Source of the DNA: Apostichopus japonicus
Taxonomy: Eukaryota; Echinodermata; Holothuroidea; Aspidochirotida; Stichopodidae
DNA: 64,000 nucleotides
Direction of reading: 5' to 3'
Assembly: GCF_037975245.1 (NCBI RefSeq)
Contig: NC_092572.1
Location: 8,263,501-8,327,500 of the forward strand
Position 1 is the stretch's first letter; each line of letters starts with the position of its first letter. The notes beneath the pieces were generated by a model. The model was not told where the DNA came from. It did not search any database and saw only the letters and a list, made by a program, of their open reading frames with translations. Below, piece after piece: positions 35,486-62,745 of this stretch. Position numbers and translations under genes: made by a program.

Positions 35486-38147
35486 TTTTGTTTTTTTCGC
35501 ACTTCGCGCGTGTAAACCGTCTTGCGGCGGTTTCTGTTTACATTTCTTAAGATGGTAGCAAAACACAATGAAATGGCTGAATAACATATAGTTTGATCCA
35601 CATCAAATATCCATGTGTTAACCATTTACTAATCAGGGGTACCGGAAGGCAATAACATTGCACCGACTTCAGCCTGGTGTAATCCCCGAAAGGTTTGAAA
35701 AGATCTTTCTCAGAAGCATTGGCCAAAAAATGTGCCCCCTAGAAATTCTAGTTTGGCAATTGCACATTACCGGCGCTACGATGGGCAGGGGAATTACCTC
35801 ACACACCTGGTATTGTCTTATAAAATGTATTCTGCAATGCAAAATAGCCAAAAATGTTTTTCCTCCCATTTTTGGCTGTCAGGTTACAGGAAATTGAAAC
35901 TAAAAGTCTTTAACTTAAAAAAACATATTTGGGCTTACCCCAGAATCCCCTCCCCTTTCCACCCGTCTAGAGATCAGTACAAACTGGGATTCAATTTGTG
36001 GGCTTCGCCGGTTTACCCCCCTGATTTTTCTTTTCACCACACATGCCACCCTTCCGATTTGTGATGCTTACGACGCATGCGCAGTTCCGAAGTGATCCTC
36101 GAAAGATGTGACCCCACATTTGTTAAAGCTTTCTACACTCATCCCCTCGACCCAGAACGCATTTGCAAAAAAATGCTGATAGGACTGCATTAACCATTTA
36201 CTAATCTGGAATGGCTCCGTATAATTACGTTCTAATAAATATCGAATCTATTTTTTTAGTAGAGTGAACTTTCGAGATTGCAAACTTACATCCGCCATTG
36301 ATACACAATACTTTGCAATTATCATCAAGGAACCTTGCACTTCGCAGACAGTCTCTTGTACTGCGCACCTTATGAAGTTGTTCCATAGCACCGTAGCAAT
36401 ACACTGGCATAACCATTTCTGCGGTCTGGCGAAAGCTTCAGTTCGTATTCCATCAGAATGAATCCATTTGTGGTTTGAAGTTGTTAAATAACGTCGTATT
36501 ACCTCATTTCAATTGTAGACGGGAATTTCCCCTTCGCCTCTCCTTAGCCTAGTTCGGGGGCTTAAAGAACTTCGTCTTTTCTGGCAAAATGGGAGCGGTG
36601 TGGTACATCTGGAAGGAGTTCAAACAGAAAAAAAAATATATCAAAAAAATACCAAGAGTGGAACTTCAAAATCACCTTACAAATTTATAGAAATATTACA
36701 AAGCATCAGTTTAAAACAAAGATGACACCATCGTAGGAAAAACAGGTGCAAAGCACACTATAACATTTCACTGCGCACTAGGTAGGTTCCCTAATTCAAA
36801 AGCCTATCTAGTTTCCAGACGGTTGTTTCTTGGGTTCATAATTGATGTGTTTTCAACCGCCACCGGTCAATAACATGTTTTATTGAAGAAAAACATCAGT
36901 TCTTCCGGTGGTGATATAATTTTAAGATTCGACTTTTAATATACACAATTGAACATTAAAGTGCGTAATATTTGGTCCCATCATGCTACACGCCCCACGA
37001 GCACAACGGCCAGTCTGTCTACCATGTTGCCCCACTCCAGTCTCTGGTACGCTGAACAGCAAGCGAGAGGCAGCAGGTTCTGTTTGTACAGTCGGTATAT
37101 CTAAGCACGTAACCAGCCTTGTCGGTCTTGGGAGGGGGAGAGGATGGGCGAAATTAAGATGAACGTTTCTATCATGGTTTACATTTAATTGTGAAATATC
37201 GAAGCTATCGATCTATTGTAAAAACATTATTATCTGTTATTTATTGTTCTTGAATTTCTTTCCCTGGAGCTTCTGCTGTCTGAACTGTTTCTATTAGTAT
37301 CACTTTTGAAAAGTTCTAATTGGGCACAAATAAATAACGTCAACGAAATCCTTTTCTAGAGCGTCATGTCTGCTTCATCTCAACTGTTTGTGCTCTCGAT
37401 TCGACCCCGGTGAGTTTAATCCAGTCATTCGGCAGGTCATGTGATGTCATAAGACTTGGAAGTGTCTACGAGATTGTACAAATGAGTGTCTCAATGCAAC
37501 TAAACATGGTATGTCTGCAACATATTTCCCGCTTGCACTGTATTATATCGTAATCTACATAAAAACAGTTTGTTAACGTAGTATTACAGGCTCTTCCAAC
37601 GCATGCAATCAACAATTTAAAGGTATTCCATTCTGGGGTTAACTAAGTTTAGTTTTAATGATTTGAAAGAAGGTATACGGCTGGTTTCAAGGAAAAAATA
37701 ACAACGTAGAGCTTCAATGTTTCGTTATATTATTTTTACAATATTTTTCTTGAATTTCTATTTTTTAAAGGGGGGGTTGAGGGGGTTTGGTGGATTCCCA
37801 TCGGTTTTACTTGCATTTAAATGATTTAATTATCGATATTAAAGGAGGGGGAAGGAGGTTGCGATTACCTTTGAAGACAGCAGCTTATAGCCTTTATGAC
37901 GTTATTTCGTCTTTTCCTGTTTTGATGAACCACAGTTCTTTAACAAAACGCGCAATATGATTATCTGCCTTTATAAAACGAAACACTTGTATGCTACATT
38001 ACATAGGTTTCGTGCTTATTTTGAAAGGGATTATTCATTCGGTTAAGGTGACATAAAACATGCAAATACATAAAATCGGACGGTTAGTAATTGTGAGAGA
38101 AAGCTTCTTCTTTTGTATTATTTGAATATTTGTATTAGGTTGTTATA

Positions 38148-38408
38148 GCAACTGAAGATATAAATTTTTATATGAATTGGGTACAAAGGAAGGAAATATA
38201 ATGATTGAAGAAAGTACACCTTCTTCATAAATTCTACAAAGCAAACATCCCTTGTTGTTGACGCCATGACGAACCATGTAATTGCTGCTTAGTCGCTTAT
38301 ACCATTGATATCGGAATACAGGATGGTTGTTATAACGCCATCAGTTGTAGCAGTGATTTCTACTTTGTTATAAATAATACTTTGATATTTAATTAAAGAC
38401 AGAATTGA
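38148..38408 (+). pseudogene. Relic of a second CTLD exon upstream of gene C
   Basis: Decayed sequence reads ATEDINFYMNW, then after stops and an apparent insertion EPCNCCLVAYT, and finally CYNAISCSSDFYFVI. This aligns with F2 (TYEDGSNLTYVNW, EPN, YIDGNC, EYYVVI) and ends with the same AATTAAAGACAG-type 3' flank. It lies about 80 bp before the signal ATG, so the former 3' end of an older lectin gene now forms the 5' flank of gene C. Confidence 0.5.
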
Positions 38409-38487
38409 CTAAGAAAGAAAGGAACACTTTCATAATAATTACAACAGCGTTATAGCTATTAAAGAAGAATCTGCATCAAATACAAAG

Positions 38488-52550
<14,063 letters not shown>

Positions 52551-52554
52551 TAAA

Positions 52555-53267
52555 AGACAGGATTGACTAAACAAAAGGAACGATAACTGTTAAAAGAGTA
52601 AAGAACATCGTTAAGGTTTCGACATTTTCTTGTCTTGTGTTGCTCTTGTTGAACTTTTACCTAGACATAATTCATACTTGTTATACATCGGTCGAATACG
52701 GCCTTCTCAATACGTTGTACTTCTACTAATCAAACACCAATGTAATACTTGAAGAAAAAAAAAACTTATTTTTCAACCAGCGAAAGAAATTAACTGAATA
52801 ATTAAAAATGTGATAAGAAAATAACAGAGAAAATAAAATAAAAGACGAGTGTACTGTATTGCGGGTTTTATATTTACTTCAACAACATCATCTTTTCTGG
52901 AAAAATGGGAGCGGGTTTGATGGAGTTCAAACAGGAGAAACAGAATCATAAATAATACTTGAAGTTACATTTAAAATAGTAAAAAGGAATTCTAAATATA
53001 CGTAAATAACCACGTAGCTAGCCCCCCCCCCCCCGCCACTCCTCACAAAAGGACTTAAAAGATAATATAAAATAGTTTAAAACAAAGAGGACACCATGGT
53101 AAGAAAAATGCACTTGTTATCACTGCTTTAGAAACCAAATCAATTTTTCAAAAAAAATCAAGAGTTAAACTTTTTATTTATTTTATTATAATTTTCTTCT
53201 ACTGTTTACAGTAAAATATAAGCATCAATTACTGATCACGTTATATCTTAGCAATGTATGGACGTAT

Positions 53268-53337
<70 letters not shown>

Positions 53338-56300
53338 ATAAGGTACGAATTCGATAAGGTAAATAATTTGATGTATTCAAACTTAGGACACTAATGTAAT
53401 AATTTTTTGATGTTATATGTTTATGAAACGGAATTCGATAAGGTAATTAATTTGATGAAATCAGACTTAAGACACTTATGTAAGAATGTCTCGATGTTAA
53501 TAGTTTATTTAACGGAAATCGAAAATGGAAGTACTTTGATGTATTAAGATTAAAAACATTCATGTAATAAAGATTTGATGTTATATGTATAAGGAACAGA
53601 ATCCGAAAGAAAAAAATACTTTAATATATACAGCTTAACAACACTCGTGTAAAAATGAATAGATGTTATATGTTTGTGGAAAGGAATAAGAAAGAAAAGT
53701 ATTGTGATGTATTTGGATTAAAAACACTTATGTAATCATGTTGGGTTTTTTCGTGTAAACCGTCTTGCGGCGGTTTTTGTTTACATTTCTTAAGATGGTA
53801 GCAACACACAATGAAATGGCTGAATAACATATGGTTTGATCCACATCAAATATCCATGTGTTAAACCATTTACTAATCAGGGGTACCGAAAGGCAATAAT
53901 ATTGCACCGACTTCAGTCAGGTGTAATCCCCGAAAGGTTTGAAAAGATCTTTCTCAGAAGCATTGGCCAACAAATGTGCCCCCTAGAAATTCTAGTTTGG
54001 AAATTGCACAGTACCTGCACTACGGTGGGCAGGGGATTACCTCACACACCTGATATTGTCTTTTAAAATGTATTCTGAAATGTAAAATAGCCAAGAATGT
54101 TTTCCTTCCATTTTTGGCTGTCAGGTTACAGGAAATTGAAACTAAAAGTCTTTAACTTAAAAAACATATTTGGGCTTACCCCAGAATCCCCTCCCCTTCC
54201 ACCCGTCTAGAGATCAGTACAAACTGGGATTCAATTTGTGGGCTTCGCCCGAACAAAGGTTTGTCCCCCTGATTTTTCTTTTCACCACACATGCCACCCT
54301 TTCGATTTGTGGTGCTTACGACGCATGCGCAATTCCGAAGTGATCCTCGAAAAATGTGACCCCACATTTGTTAAAGCTTTTTACACTCATGCCCTCGACC
54401 CAGGGGAAATTCGAACGCATTTGCAAAAAAAATGCTGATAGGACTGCATTAACCATTTACTAATCTGGAATGGCTCCGTATAATTACATTCTAATAAATA
54501 TCGAATCTATTTTTTAAGTAGAGTGAACTTTCGAGATTGCAAACTTACATCCGCCATTGATACACAATACTTTGCAATTATCATCAAGGAACCTTGCACT
54601 TCGCAGACAGTCTCTTGTACTGCGCACCTCATGAAGTTGTTCCATAGCACCGTAGCAATACATTGGCCTAACCATTTCTGCGGTCTGGCGAAAGCTTCAG
54701 TTCGTATTCCATCAGAATGAATCCATTTGTGGTTTGAAGTTGTTAAATAACTTCGTATTACCTTATTTCAATTGGGGACGGGAATTTCCCTTCGCCTCTC
54801 CTTAGCCTAGTTCGGGGGCTTAAAGAACTTCGTCTTTTCTGGCAAAGTGGGAGCGGTGTGGTACATCTGGAAGGAGTTCAAACAGACAAAATATCAAAAA
54901 ATACCAAGAGTGGAACTTCAGAATCACCTTACAAATTTATAGAAATATCACAAAGCATCAGTTTAAAACAAAGAAGACACCATCGTAAGAAAAACAGGTG
55001 CAAAGCACACTATAACATTTCACTGCGCACTAAGTAGGTTCCCTAATTCAAAAGCCTATCTAGTTTCCAGACTGTTGTTTCTTGGGTTCATAATTGATGT
55101 GTCCTCAACCGCCACCGGTCAATAAATTGAAGAAAAACATCAGTTCTTCCGGTGGTGATATAATTTTAAGATTCGACATTTAATATACACAATTGAACAT
55201 TAAAGTGCGTAATATTTGGTCCCATCATGCTACACGCTCCACGGGCACAGAGTCTGTCCACCCTGTTGCCCCACTCCAGTCCCTGGTACGCTGAGCAGCA
55301 AGCGAGAGGCAGCAGGTTCTGTTTGTACAGTCGGTATATCCAGGCACGTAGCCAGCACTATCGGTCTTGGGAGGGGGAGAGGATGGGCGAAATTAAGATG
55401 AACGTTTCTATTTCATGGTTTAAATTTAATTGTGAAATACTGAATAGTATTGAACCGAAGCTATCGATCTATTGTACAAACATTATTATCTGTTATTTAT
55501 TGTTCTTGAAGTTCTTTCCCTGGAGCTTCTGCTGTCTGAACTATTTCTATTAGTATCACTTTTGAAAACTAATTGAGCACAAATAAATAACGTCAACAAA
55601 ATCCTTTTCTAGAGCGTCATGTCTGCTTCATCTCAACTGTTTGTGCTTTCGATTCGACCCCGGTGAGTTTAATCCAGTCATTCGCAGGTCATGTGACGTC
55701 ATAAGGCTTGGAAGTGTCCACGAGATGCAACTACACATGGTTTGTCTGCAACATATTTTCCGCTTGCATTGTCTTATATCGTAACCTACATAAAAACAGT
55801 TTGTTAACGTAGTATTACAGGCTCTTCCAACGCATTCAATCAACAATTTAAAGGTATTCCATTCTGGCGTTAACTAAGTTTAGTTTTAATGATTTGAAAG
55901 AATGTATACGGCTGGTTTCAAGGAAAAAATAACAACGTAGAGCTTCAATGTTTCGTTATATTATTTTTACAATATTTTTCTTGATTTCTTATTTTTTGGA
56001 GGGGGGGTTGAGGGGGTTTGGTGGATTCCCATCGGTTTTACTTGCATTTATATAGATTTAATTATCGATACAAAAGGAGGGGAAGGAGGATTACCTTTGT
56101 AGACAGCAGCTTATAGCCTTTATGACGTTATTTCTTTTCCTGTTTTGATGAACCACAGTTCTTTAACAAAACGCGCACTATGATTATTTGCCTTTATAAA
56201 AAGAAAGACTTGTATGCTACATTACATAGGTTTCATGCTTATTATGAAAGGGATTATTCATTTGGTTAAGGTGACATAAAACATGCAAATACATAAAATC

Positions 56301-56673
56301 GTACGGTTAGTAATTGTGAGAGAAAGCTTCTTCTTTTGTATTATTTGAATATTTGTATTAGGTTGTTATAGCAACTGAAGATATAAATTTTTATATGAAT
56401 GACATAAAAATGACATAAATGACATAAAAACATGCACATACTTCAAATCGTACGGTTGGTAATTGTGAGAGAAATCTACTTCTAGTGTCATTTGAATATT
56501 TGTATTAGGTTGTTATAGCAACTGAAGATATAAATTTTTATATGAATGACATAAAAATGACATAAATGACATAAATGACAAAAAAACATGCACATACGTC
56601 AAATCGTACGGTTGGTAATTGTGAGAGAAATCTACTTCTAGTGTCATTCGAATATTTATATTAGGTTGTTATA
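52555..56673 (+). other. Spacer between gene C and gene D
   Basis: Parallel to 34330-38147 with the same order of elements. Short frames at 54523 and 55216 are not supported as genes. Confidence 0.5.
53340..53745 (+). repeat. About 87-bp degenerate minisatellite, unit 2
   Basis: About five units of the same family as at 35190, following a (TA)n tract. Confidence 0.65.
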
Positions 56674-56705
56674 GCAACTGAAGATATAAATTTTTATATG
56701 AATTG
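56361..56705 (+). repeat. Tandem triplication, period about 147-156 bp
   Basis: GGTTGTTATAGCAACTGAAG recurs at 56361, 56508 and 56664, separated by ATGACATAAA-rich sequence. Unit 1 of the block has a single copy at about 38138. Confidence 0.75.
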
Positions 56706-56937
56706 GGTACAAAGGAAGGAAATATAATGATTGAAGAAAGTACACCTTCATAAATTCTACAAATCAAACATCTCTTGTTGTTGACGCCATGACGAACCAT
56801 GTAATTGCTGCTTAGTCGCTTATACCATTGATATCGGAATACAGGATGGTCGTTATAACGACATCAGTTGTAGCAGTGATTTCTACTTTGTTATAAATAA
56901 TATATATACTTTGATATTTAATAAAAGACAGAATTGA
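56674..56937 (+). pseudogene. Relic of a second CTLD exon upstream of gene D
   Basis: Copy of the relic at 38148. It reads ATEDINFYMNW, then EPCNCCLVAYT and GRYNDISCSSDFYFVI, followed by AATAAAAGACAG. Unlike the live CTLDs it keeps the Asn-Asp pair of the WND-type calcium site. In-frame stops rule out function as a full exon. Confidence 0.52.
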
Positions 56938-57016
56938 CTAAGAAAGAAAGGAACACTTTCATAATAATTACAACAGCGTTATAGCTGTTAAAGAAGAATC
57001 TGCATCAAATACTAAG

Positions 57017-58995
57017 ATGGAGATAGGACTCACTGTAATATTACTGATCCTATACGGTTTGTACTGTTTTCTTTTTTGTTCTTCGTTCTCGCATCACCTT
57101 CAATTTCAAGACTTATAATAACTGCATGCACTAACTTTGACTGTACTGCTCGTTATTTCGTGAATCGAAAACCACGTTTGTCTGCGGATAAGCGCTTAAC
57201 AAGGCGCGGATGCGAGACCAGGTACAAAGGTTGTACATCGCTTTTGGCCAACAAGCTAGGATGCCAAAAGATCCTAAATAGTTGCATTAATCTTACCTAG
57301 GTCAACATGTAGTTTTGATATTCATTACATTTGTTCTAAATTCATATTTAGGTTTTATATCAACGAAAGGTGCCCCTACACATCAAACTGTGGAAAATAA
57401 AGGTGAGTAGTAAATGAACTAACGGCTTGCATTATTGTGTCCTTTTTTCGATCTTGGTGGATTGCATCCTGAAATTGTCTTGCAAATGTCCATGCATTCT
57501 CCTTATAATATTTAACGAGGTGGATGGGTGGTCGCGTGATCAATTCACCATCTATCTCCCTGTACTGAAGCGGTACTGTGGAACTTTATGGGTTATTCCT
57601 TTGTGACACAATATCTTCTTTATATCTGTTACTGTGATTTCTGCATGGCTGCCAAGATACGTCAGTCGTTAACATGATGTCATTGATATTTTGTGTCATT
57701 AAATTATGTAATATAGCAATCAATTTAACACCGACACGTCGTAGTTAACTATATTAAAACTTATTGAGCTCAGCCAAGTGATTGTCTTATCTACTTCAGT
57801 CTGCAAAGTTTTTACCTTTAAACTCATTTTAAAGTTTGGTTTACTCCTCATATCATGAATCAATGATGGTATCAACGTCTAATAAACACAAATTGGTAAA
57901 TGCTAACATACCCTGTTTTACCCTTTAATACTTAATCTACCAAATATTTCCTTGAAATTTATATTACCGACAGAGTGTCCGCAGATTAATTAAAATGCAA
58001 AATGTCTAACACTATTTTTTAGCAAGTTGGAACAATTCTAATACCACAAAATACTGTCCTCGCATATCATGCTTCAACGTAGTTTGCATACAGTATTAAT
58101 AATTATTAAGCTGTATCAGATAGTAACATGATATTCATACTGTCAGTGTCAGTGCTTGGAAGCTTGACATTAAAGTAGACATAATTGTAAAGAAAGTGTC
58201 CAATTGATGTTTAGGAGATACTTTTCTATTTTCATGTACTTAAAAGGTCTGTATTGTCAACATTGCTCACCATATGGTTGCATTCAATTTCTGTTTATTG
58301 TTTATTTCCTTGCATTCACTAGCAAAGTTCTTGTCAAATTCATCCATTGCTGTTTTCTGGATTTTAGATTTAATTGTTACTGAATAGACTCTTTATTCAC
58401 TAGGTGTCGTTTTTATAAAACCACCTTCTAATTGGTTGATATGCGCTACGGGGACTGAAGGGAAAGGGAATGGAGGGGCATAAATATGTTATACAATAGT
58501 CTATTATATTTCACGAAGAATGTTACAGTTATTACCAGAACAATCAGACTATATTGTAGATCAGGTTGAAGTGACTCATTTGTCTGATTTAGTGGTTATA
58601 CCTCATATAGTCTCTGATCGTTTATTGGCCTATTAGAGACAATCTAAGAGTTTATGATGACATATCTACGATCTTCCCTGTCAACACAGCTCTGTTGAAT
58701 CAATCATTTCTAGGGAGTTTAAATTAGGGTGTTGGTTTATATCGTGCCTCATGATTATGAATAGTGATTCGGTGAATATGTTTCAATTAACTTATTGACT
58801 AACAAGACAATATTTCATATTTTCCCACTTTCCTAATTTTAGATGCAAGCATCTGTTACTCTCACCACAGAACGTCTGATCGTAGCTCCATTTTCAGACA
58901 GACTAGCTGCGACGGGGATCATGACTTAGAAGTGCCACCCGATTCGTCCATTGTGACATCACTGCCAAATTTTATACCAGACAGACACTACCAAG
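57017..58995 (+). CDS. Lectin gene D, first three exons (signal, linker, C), 3' part not found
   Basis: Exons 57017-57056 (MEIGLTVILLILYG), 57352-57402 (linker) and 58843-58995 (two-cysteine module) match gene C exons with phase-1 junctions and intact splice sites. The next sequence parallel to gene C is replaced after about 59530 by SINE, Penelope-like and (TA)n sequence, and no D, E or CTLD exon is seen before 64000. The gene may continue beyond the window or be a 3'-truncated duplicate. Confidence 0.6.
58843..58995 (+). CDS. Exon C (two-cysteine module), gene D
   Basis: Same 153-nt module as at 26007 and 40235, with intact acceptor and GTAAGT donor and a few substitutions (Lys to Arg in HHRTSD, Leu to Pro in SLPNF). 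Confidence 0.7.
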
Positions 58996-59660
58996 GTAAG
59001 TTACTAAACTAAATAATTCCATGACACCAGATAAATTTTAAGCAATAATGTAAACAATAATGATTTTTTTAAATAGTACTAAGGAACATTGGGTAACCTT
59101 GTACAATTACCCTAATATTCCTAATTTGACAGTATTCAATGGAATATAGTATGACGTAGGTATACAACCGACTACTCGAATATCGTTGCTTTATATCTCA
59201 GATATCAGGATTTAATTCATGATATACAGAGACAATTTGTTAGCAAATGTTGAATGGTAAAATTAAGGACATTTCTTGGATTGCCTAATTAAAAGGTTGA
59301 ATCATTTGTTCTCTTATCGGCCCTAACTTCAAATAAACATCACGATGAGAACATTTTGAATCGATTGATAATTCCGATCTGCCGAACGAGAGCGATTAGC
59401 TACAGCTCTGCCTAACATATGGGGGAAATGGCTGTAATAGGATATGTGTCTACAAGTAAGCAACGCCTACAACGAATGTCTTGATATGGTCACGTGGGTT
59501 CTAGAAATGAACACTTGTGGCAAAATGAAATGTTATTATTCTAAAATGTTTAAAACAATTAGTAAGCTTTTCTGAATATTTGAGAGAAGAGTAGGCACGC
59601 TCGCAAGGATGCATTCAATTTTCAGTATTATAGTATGTGTATATATATATATATATATAT

Positions 59661-59815
59661 CCTTACCGTTTTCGCACCTCTGGACATACAATCAGCGTCC
59701 ATAGCCTATTGGTTAGGGTGTCCGCATATAAAGCGGGAGGACCGGGTTCGAATGACTGTGGAGGCTGGAAGTTTATTTACTGTTCTTGATTTTCCAACTC
59801 ACTGCGATTTCAATT
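59661..59815 (+). mobile_element. tRNA-derived SINE
   Basis: It has A box TAGCCTATTGGTTAGGGTG, B box GGGTTCGAATGACT and a 3' body ending CAATTATATATA, and is preceded by a (TA)n tract. Confidence 0.7.
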
Positions 59816-60005
59816 ATATATATTCATTTGCCTTTGTCGTTTACATCCATTTCATTAACTCAGTCAAAGTTCAAAGTATCTCTTTCGAGATCCGGCTTTA
59901 GGGATCACAAATGATTTCGAATTGGTAAGCATCATGTTTGATTTCTAGAGTAAGGCAAATATGTCACCAAAACAGAACTAGTATTGTGTGATACAGGTGT
60001 CAGAC

Positions 60006-60101
60006 GCCTACAGTGGAATTACGACCTTCCTTACCGATTTCGAACCTCTGGACATACAATCAGCGTCCAAAGCCTAGTGGTAAGGGTGTCCGCATATAAA
60101 G
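60006..60101 (+). mobile_element. tRNA-derived SINE, 3'-truncated
   Basis: It carries the 5' body from GCCTACAGTGGAATTA through the A box (AGCCTAGTGGTAAGGGTG) to CCGCATATAAAG, then stops abruptly. Confidence 0.6.
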
Positions 60102-60559
60102 AAAACAAATTGTGCCGTTGAAACGATGTCTGTTTTACACTGCTTCAATTATTGTTTTCCAAACGTTTTCAAATATTACTAGGGAATTTTTAATAATTTT
60201 GAATAATTACCTAATATACCAATTTGACTTATTATTAGAGTAATATTTTCTAGCAACATTTGTCAGGATTTCATCCATGATACACAGATATAGTATGTTC
60301 ACAGTTTTTAAGGACAACTTAAGGAAATTTGTTGACAAAATATTCTGGATTGCTTAATTTAAAAGGCTGAATCAAGCCGTTACTAAAAATAAATATCATG
60401 ATGAGAACATTCTCAATCGAATGATAAATGAGATCTGCCGAACGAGGGCGATTAAATACATCTCTGCCTAACTCATTGGGAAAGTTACTATAATGGGTTA
60501 TGTTATTAATCTAAAAGGATAAATGTAGATCTGTTGAAGGAAAACAATATGTTAACTTT

Positions 60560-60717
60560 AATTTCTTAAAATTCGTTTAATTGCCTCGAACTTCAAATCC
60601 GTAACTGAACGTAAACGAAAAGAAATCGATTGGATCTTTCGTATTAGGTCTTACATCACGGGACTCAACAAAGACTTGGGACCACTAAACCACTACCAGT
60701 TCTACAAACATATGTAA
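60560..60717 (+). mobile_element. Penelope-like endonuclease C-terminal remnant
   Basis: The plus strand reads ERKRKEIDWIFRIRSYITGL followed by NKDLGPLNHYQFY, then a stop. The R..E..WI.......GLN pattern is the usual C-terminus of the Penelope-like GIY-YIG module. No RT is seen next to it. Confidence 0.5.
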
Positions 60718-60921
60718 TCCCTTCTTCCTATTATTTGCTCGTTAGTCCGCATCCTGTATAGTCATGATTTACTTTGTTATATTTTCATCAATGCCACTTA
60801 CACTTATCTAACGTCATACTTTCATTGTGTTACATTTTGTACTTTTCATACCACTGCCAAGTATTGCTGACGAAGGTCCCAGGGGCACTGAAAATTCCAA
60901 TTCCAACATATATGATATACA

Positions 60922-60924
<3 letters not shown>

Positions 60925-60995
<71 letters not shown>

Positions 60996-61011
60996 ATATA
61001 TAATATATATG

Positions 61012-61049
<38 letters not shown>

Positions 61050-61050
61050 A
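60925..61050. repeat. (TA)n microsatellite
   Basis: TA repeat with GTATATAT interruptions. YIYIY-type frames in it are not genes. Confidence 0.9.
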
Positions 61051-61611
61051 CCCTAAAGTGTACAGTACCAGGACACCGTCAAAAAAACCACCTTGGATGG
61101 ACTTTCCATATAAAGCCACATATAAGTCTTAATGCAAATGCGTCGTTAAGGATAAATTCACCGCAGACTGGAGGGATTGATAGCAGTGCATGGAACTTGG
61201 ATCGCATCTTTTATGCAATTCATTGACAGATATATCAGAAAAGCGATAGTAACTGTGTCTTCTTAACGTACTTCAAACAATTTTTAGTACGATAGAGAGA
61301 CACTTGCATATGTCCCTCTATTAACAGTTAAGAGTACAGTACATATGTTCACATAATGTATGCATTTATACAACTCTCCGATCGGTATACGGTTTAAGTG
61401 TGTGTGCCATTCATTCATTGCATGTTATAGGAAAGAGGATATAAAAAAGTTGACTGCATTATCGGCAATTTTAAGCAATAAATTTGCTCAAAATATAACC
61501 AGCTAATGTAGAACTTTCAATTCAGTATACACATTTCATTAGTTTATAACAACACTATTTTCCAATGTTACGGTGTGACAAAAACCCAAATTATGGTAAA
61601 GATTTCTTGAT

Positions 61612-62737
61612 TAGAGTACGACCGACATGATAATCAGCTTAACCGAGTACCGATTAGTTTCTGTGACAATCGGGCCGATGCCTATAACCTTTAGTGGATA
61701 GGCAGTTTTATTTTAATATTTTATTGAAAAAGATAACACGATCCCGAACGTTTGCTTCAAGTTTTGCCATATGCGAGGGAAACCTTCCGATGGAACGTTG
61801 TTTAAACGATCATACACAGTAAGTCAATGGCGCTTCTCCATTGACATAACTACACGTGGGAAAACCACACACTAAAGTCCCTGGAAATCAGACATGCTTT
61901 AGTCGGTGAGTTTAATTACTGCAAAGGTGATATTTTAGCACGTATAGTACATTAGGTCAGGGAAAAAGAAGTTGCTTCGGATTTTTCGCAAAAATATGCG
62001 TAAGAATATTTGCCTAATCAGTGATTGGTAATCACAAATGGTAATGCAGTAGAACTATCGAGGACTGTCGCCAAACCTTTCTAGGGAATTTTAGGAGTAT
62101 TTGGGCCCTTGATTGCATAATTTTATGGCATTTGTAGAAAATTGGGCGTATTTTCAAACTAAACAGTTAGCTCAACAGTTCTCTAGCCAGACTAGCCTAA
62201 TGTACGTAGAACTCACAATGAACAAAGCGTAATGCCACTCTCACTTTCCAGTTTCACCTACGGTGAAATGGCCAAAGTGGTTTAAAAGTATATTGATTTG
62301 GTTTTACATTTACTCGAAACAAATAATCTTTCATATCAATCGTTGAACCTGATAACAGGAGGTTTCGTTAGATGCAAGAAGCGAAGTGAAAAAATAATAA
62401 TAACGTCGTCCCTCTAAGCTTATCGCGAGTATACTGTATGATGTTAACTGCTAAAACTGGATAGTATATTGAACAGCATTAGTACAAACTCGCGTGAGGG
62501 ACTTGCGATACCGCTTCACGGTAGATTAGCAGCGCACCTTCGCCGGCTATGAATAGCGCTGAATGGAACTTCTCCCGTTGTAGTTGTGGTGAATCAAAAG
62601 CGCGTAAAAATACAATCCTTGATGTGGAACCTAATAATCGGTTCCAAATAATCGGTAGCGCAATGGATTTTGCCGATGCCGGTTGCCTGATAATCGGCCC
62701 GATGCCGATTATCTAACCTATTATCGGTCGAACACTA
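61612..62737. mobile_element. Non-autonomous hAT DNA transposon, 1126 bp
   Basis: The ends are TAGAGTACGACCGA and the inverted TAGTGTTCGACCGA, 12 of 14 matching. An exact 8-bp duplication TTCTTGAT flanks both sides (61604-61611 and 62738-62745) and fits the hAT target pattern nTnnnnAn. Subterminal copies of ATCGGCCCGAT-like sequence occur near both ends. There is no transposase frame, so it depends on another element. Confidence 0.78.
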
Positions 62738-62745
62738 TTCTTGAT

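Noticed and set aside
36980-37150. Possible coding exon around PTPVPGTLSSKREAAGS (also 55216-55401)
   Set aside because: It has no splice-consistent neighbours and looks like a dispersed repeat; the frame is not kept in both copies.
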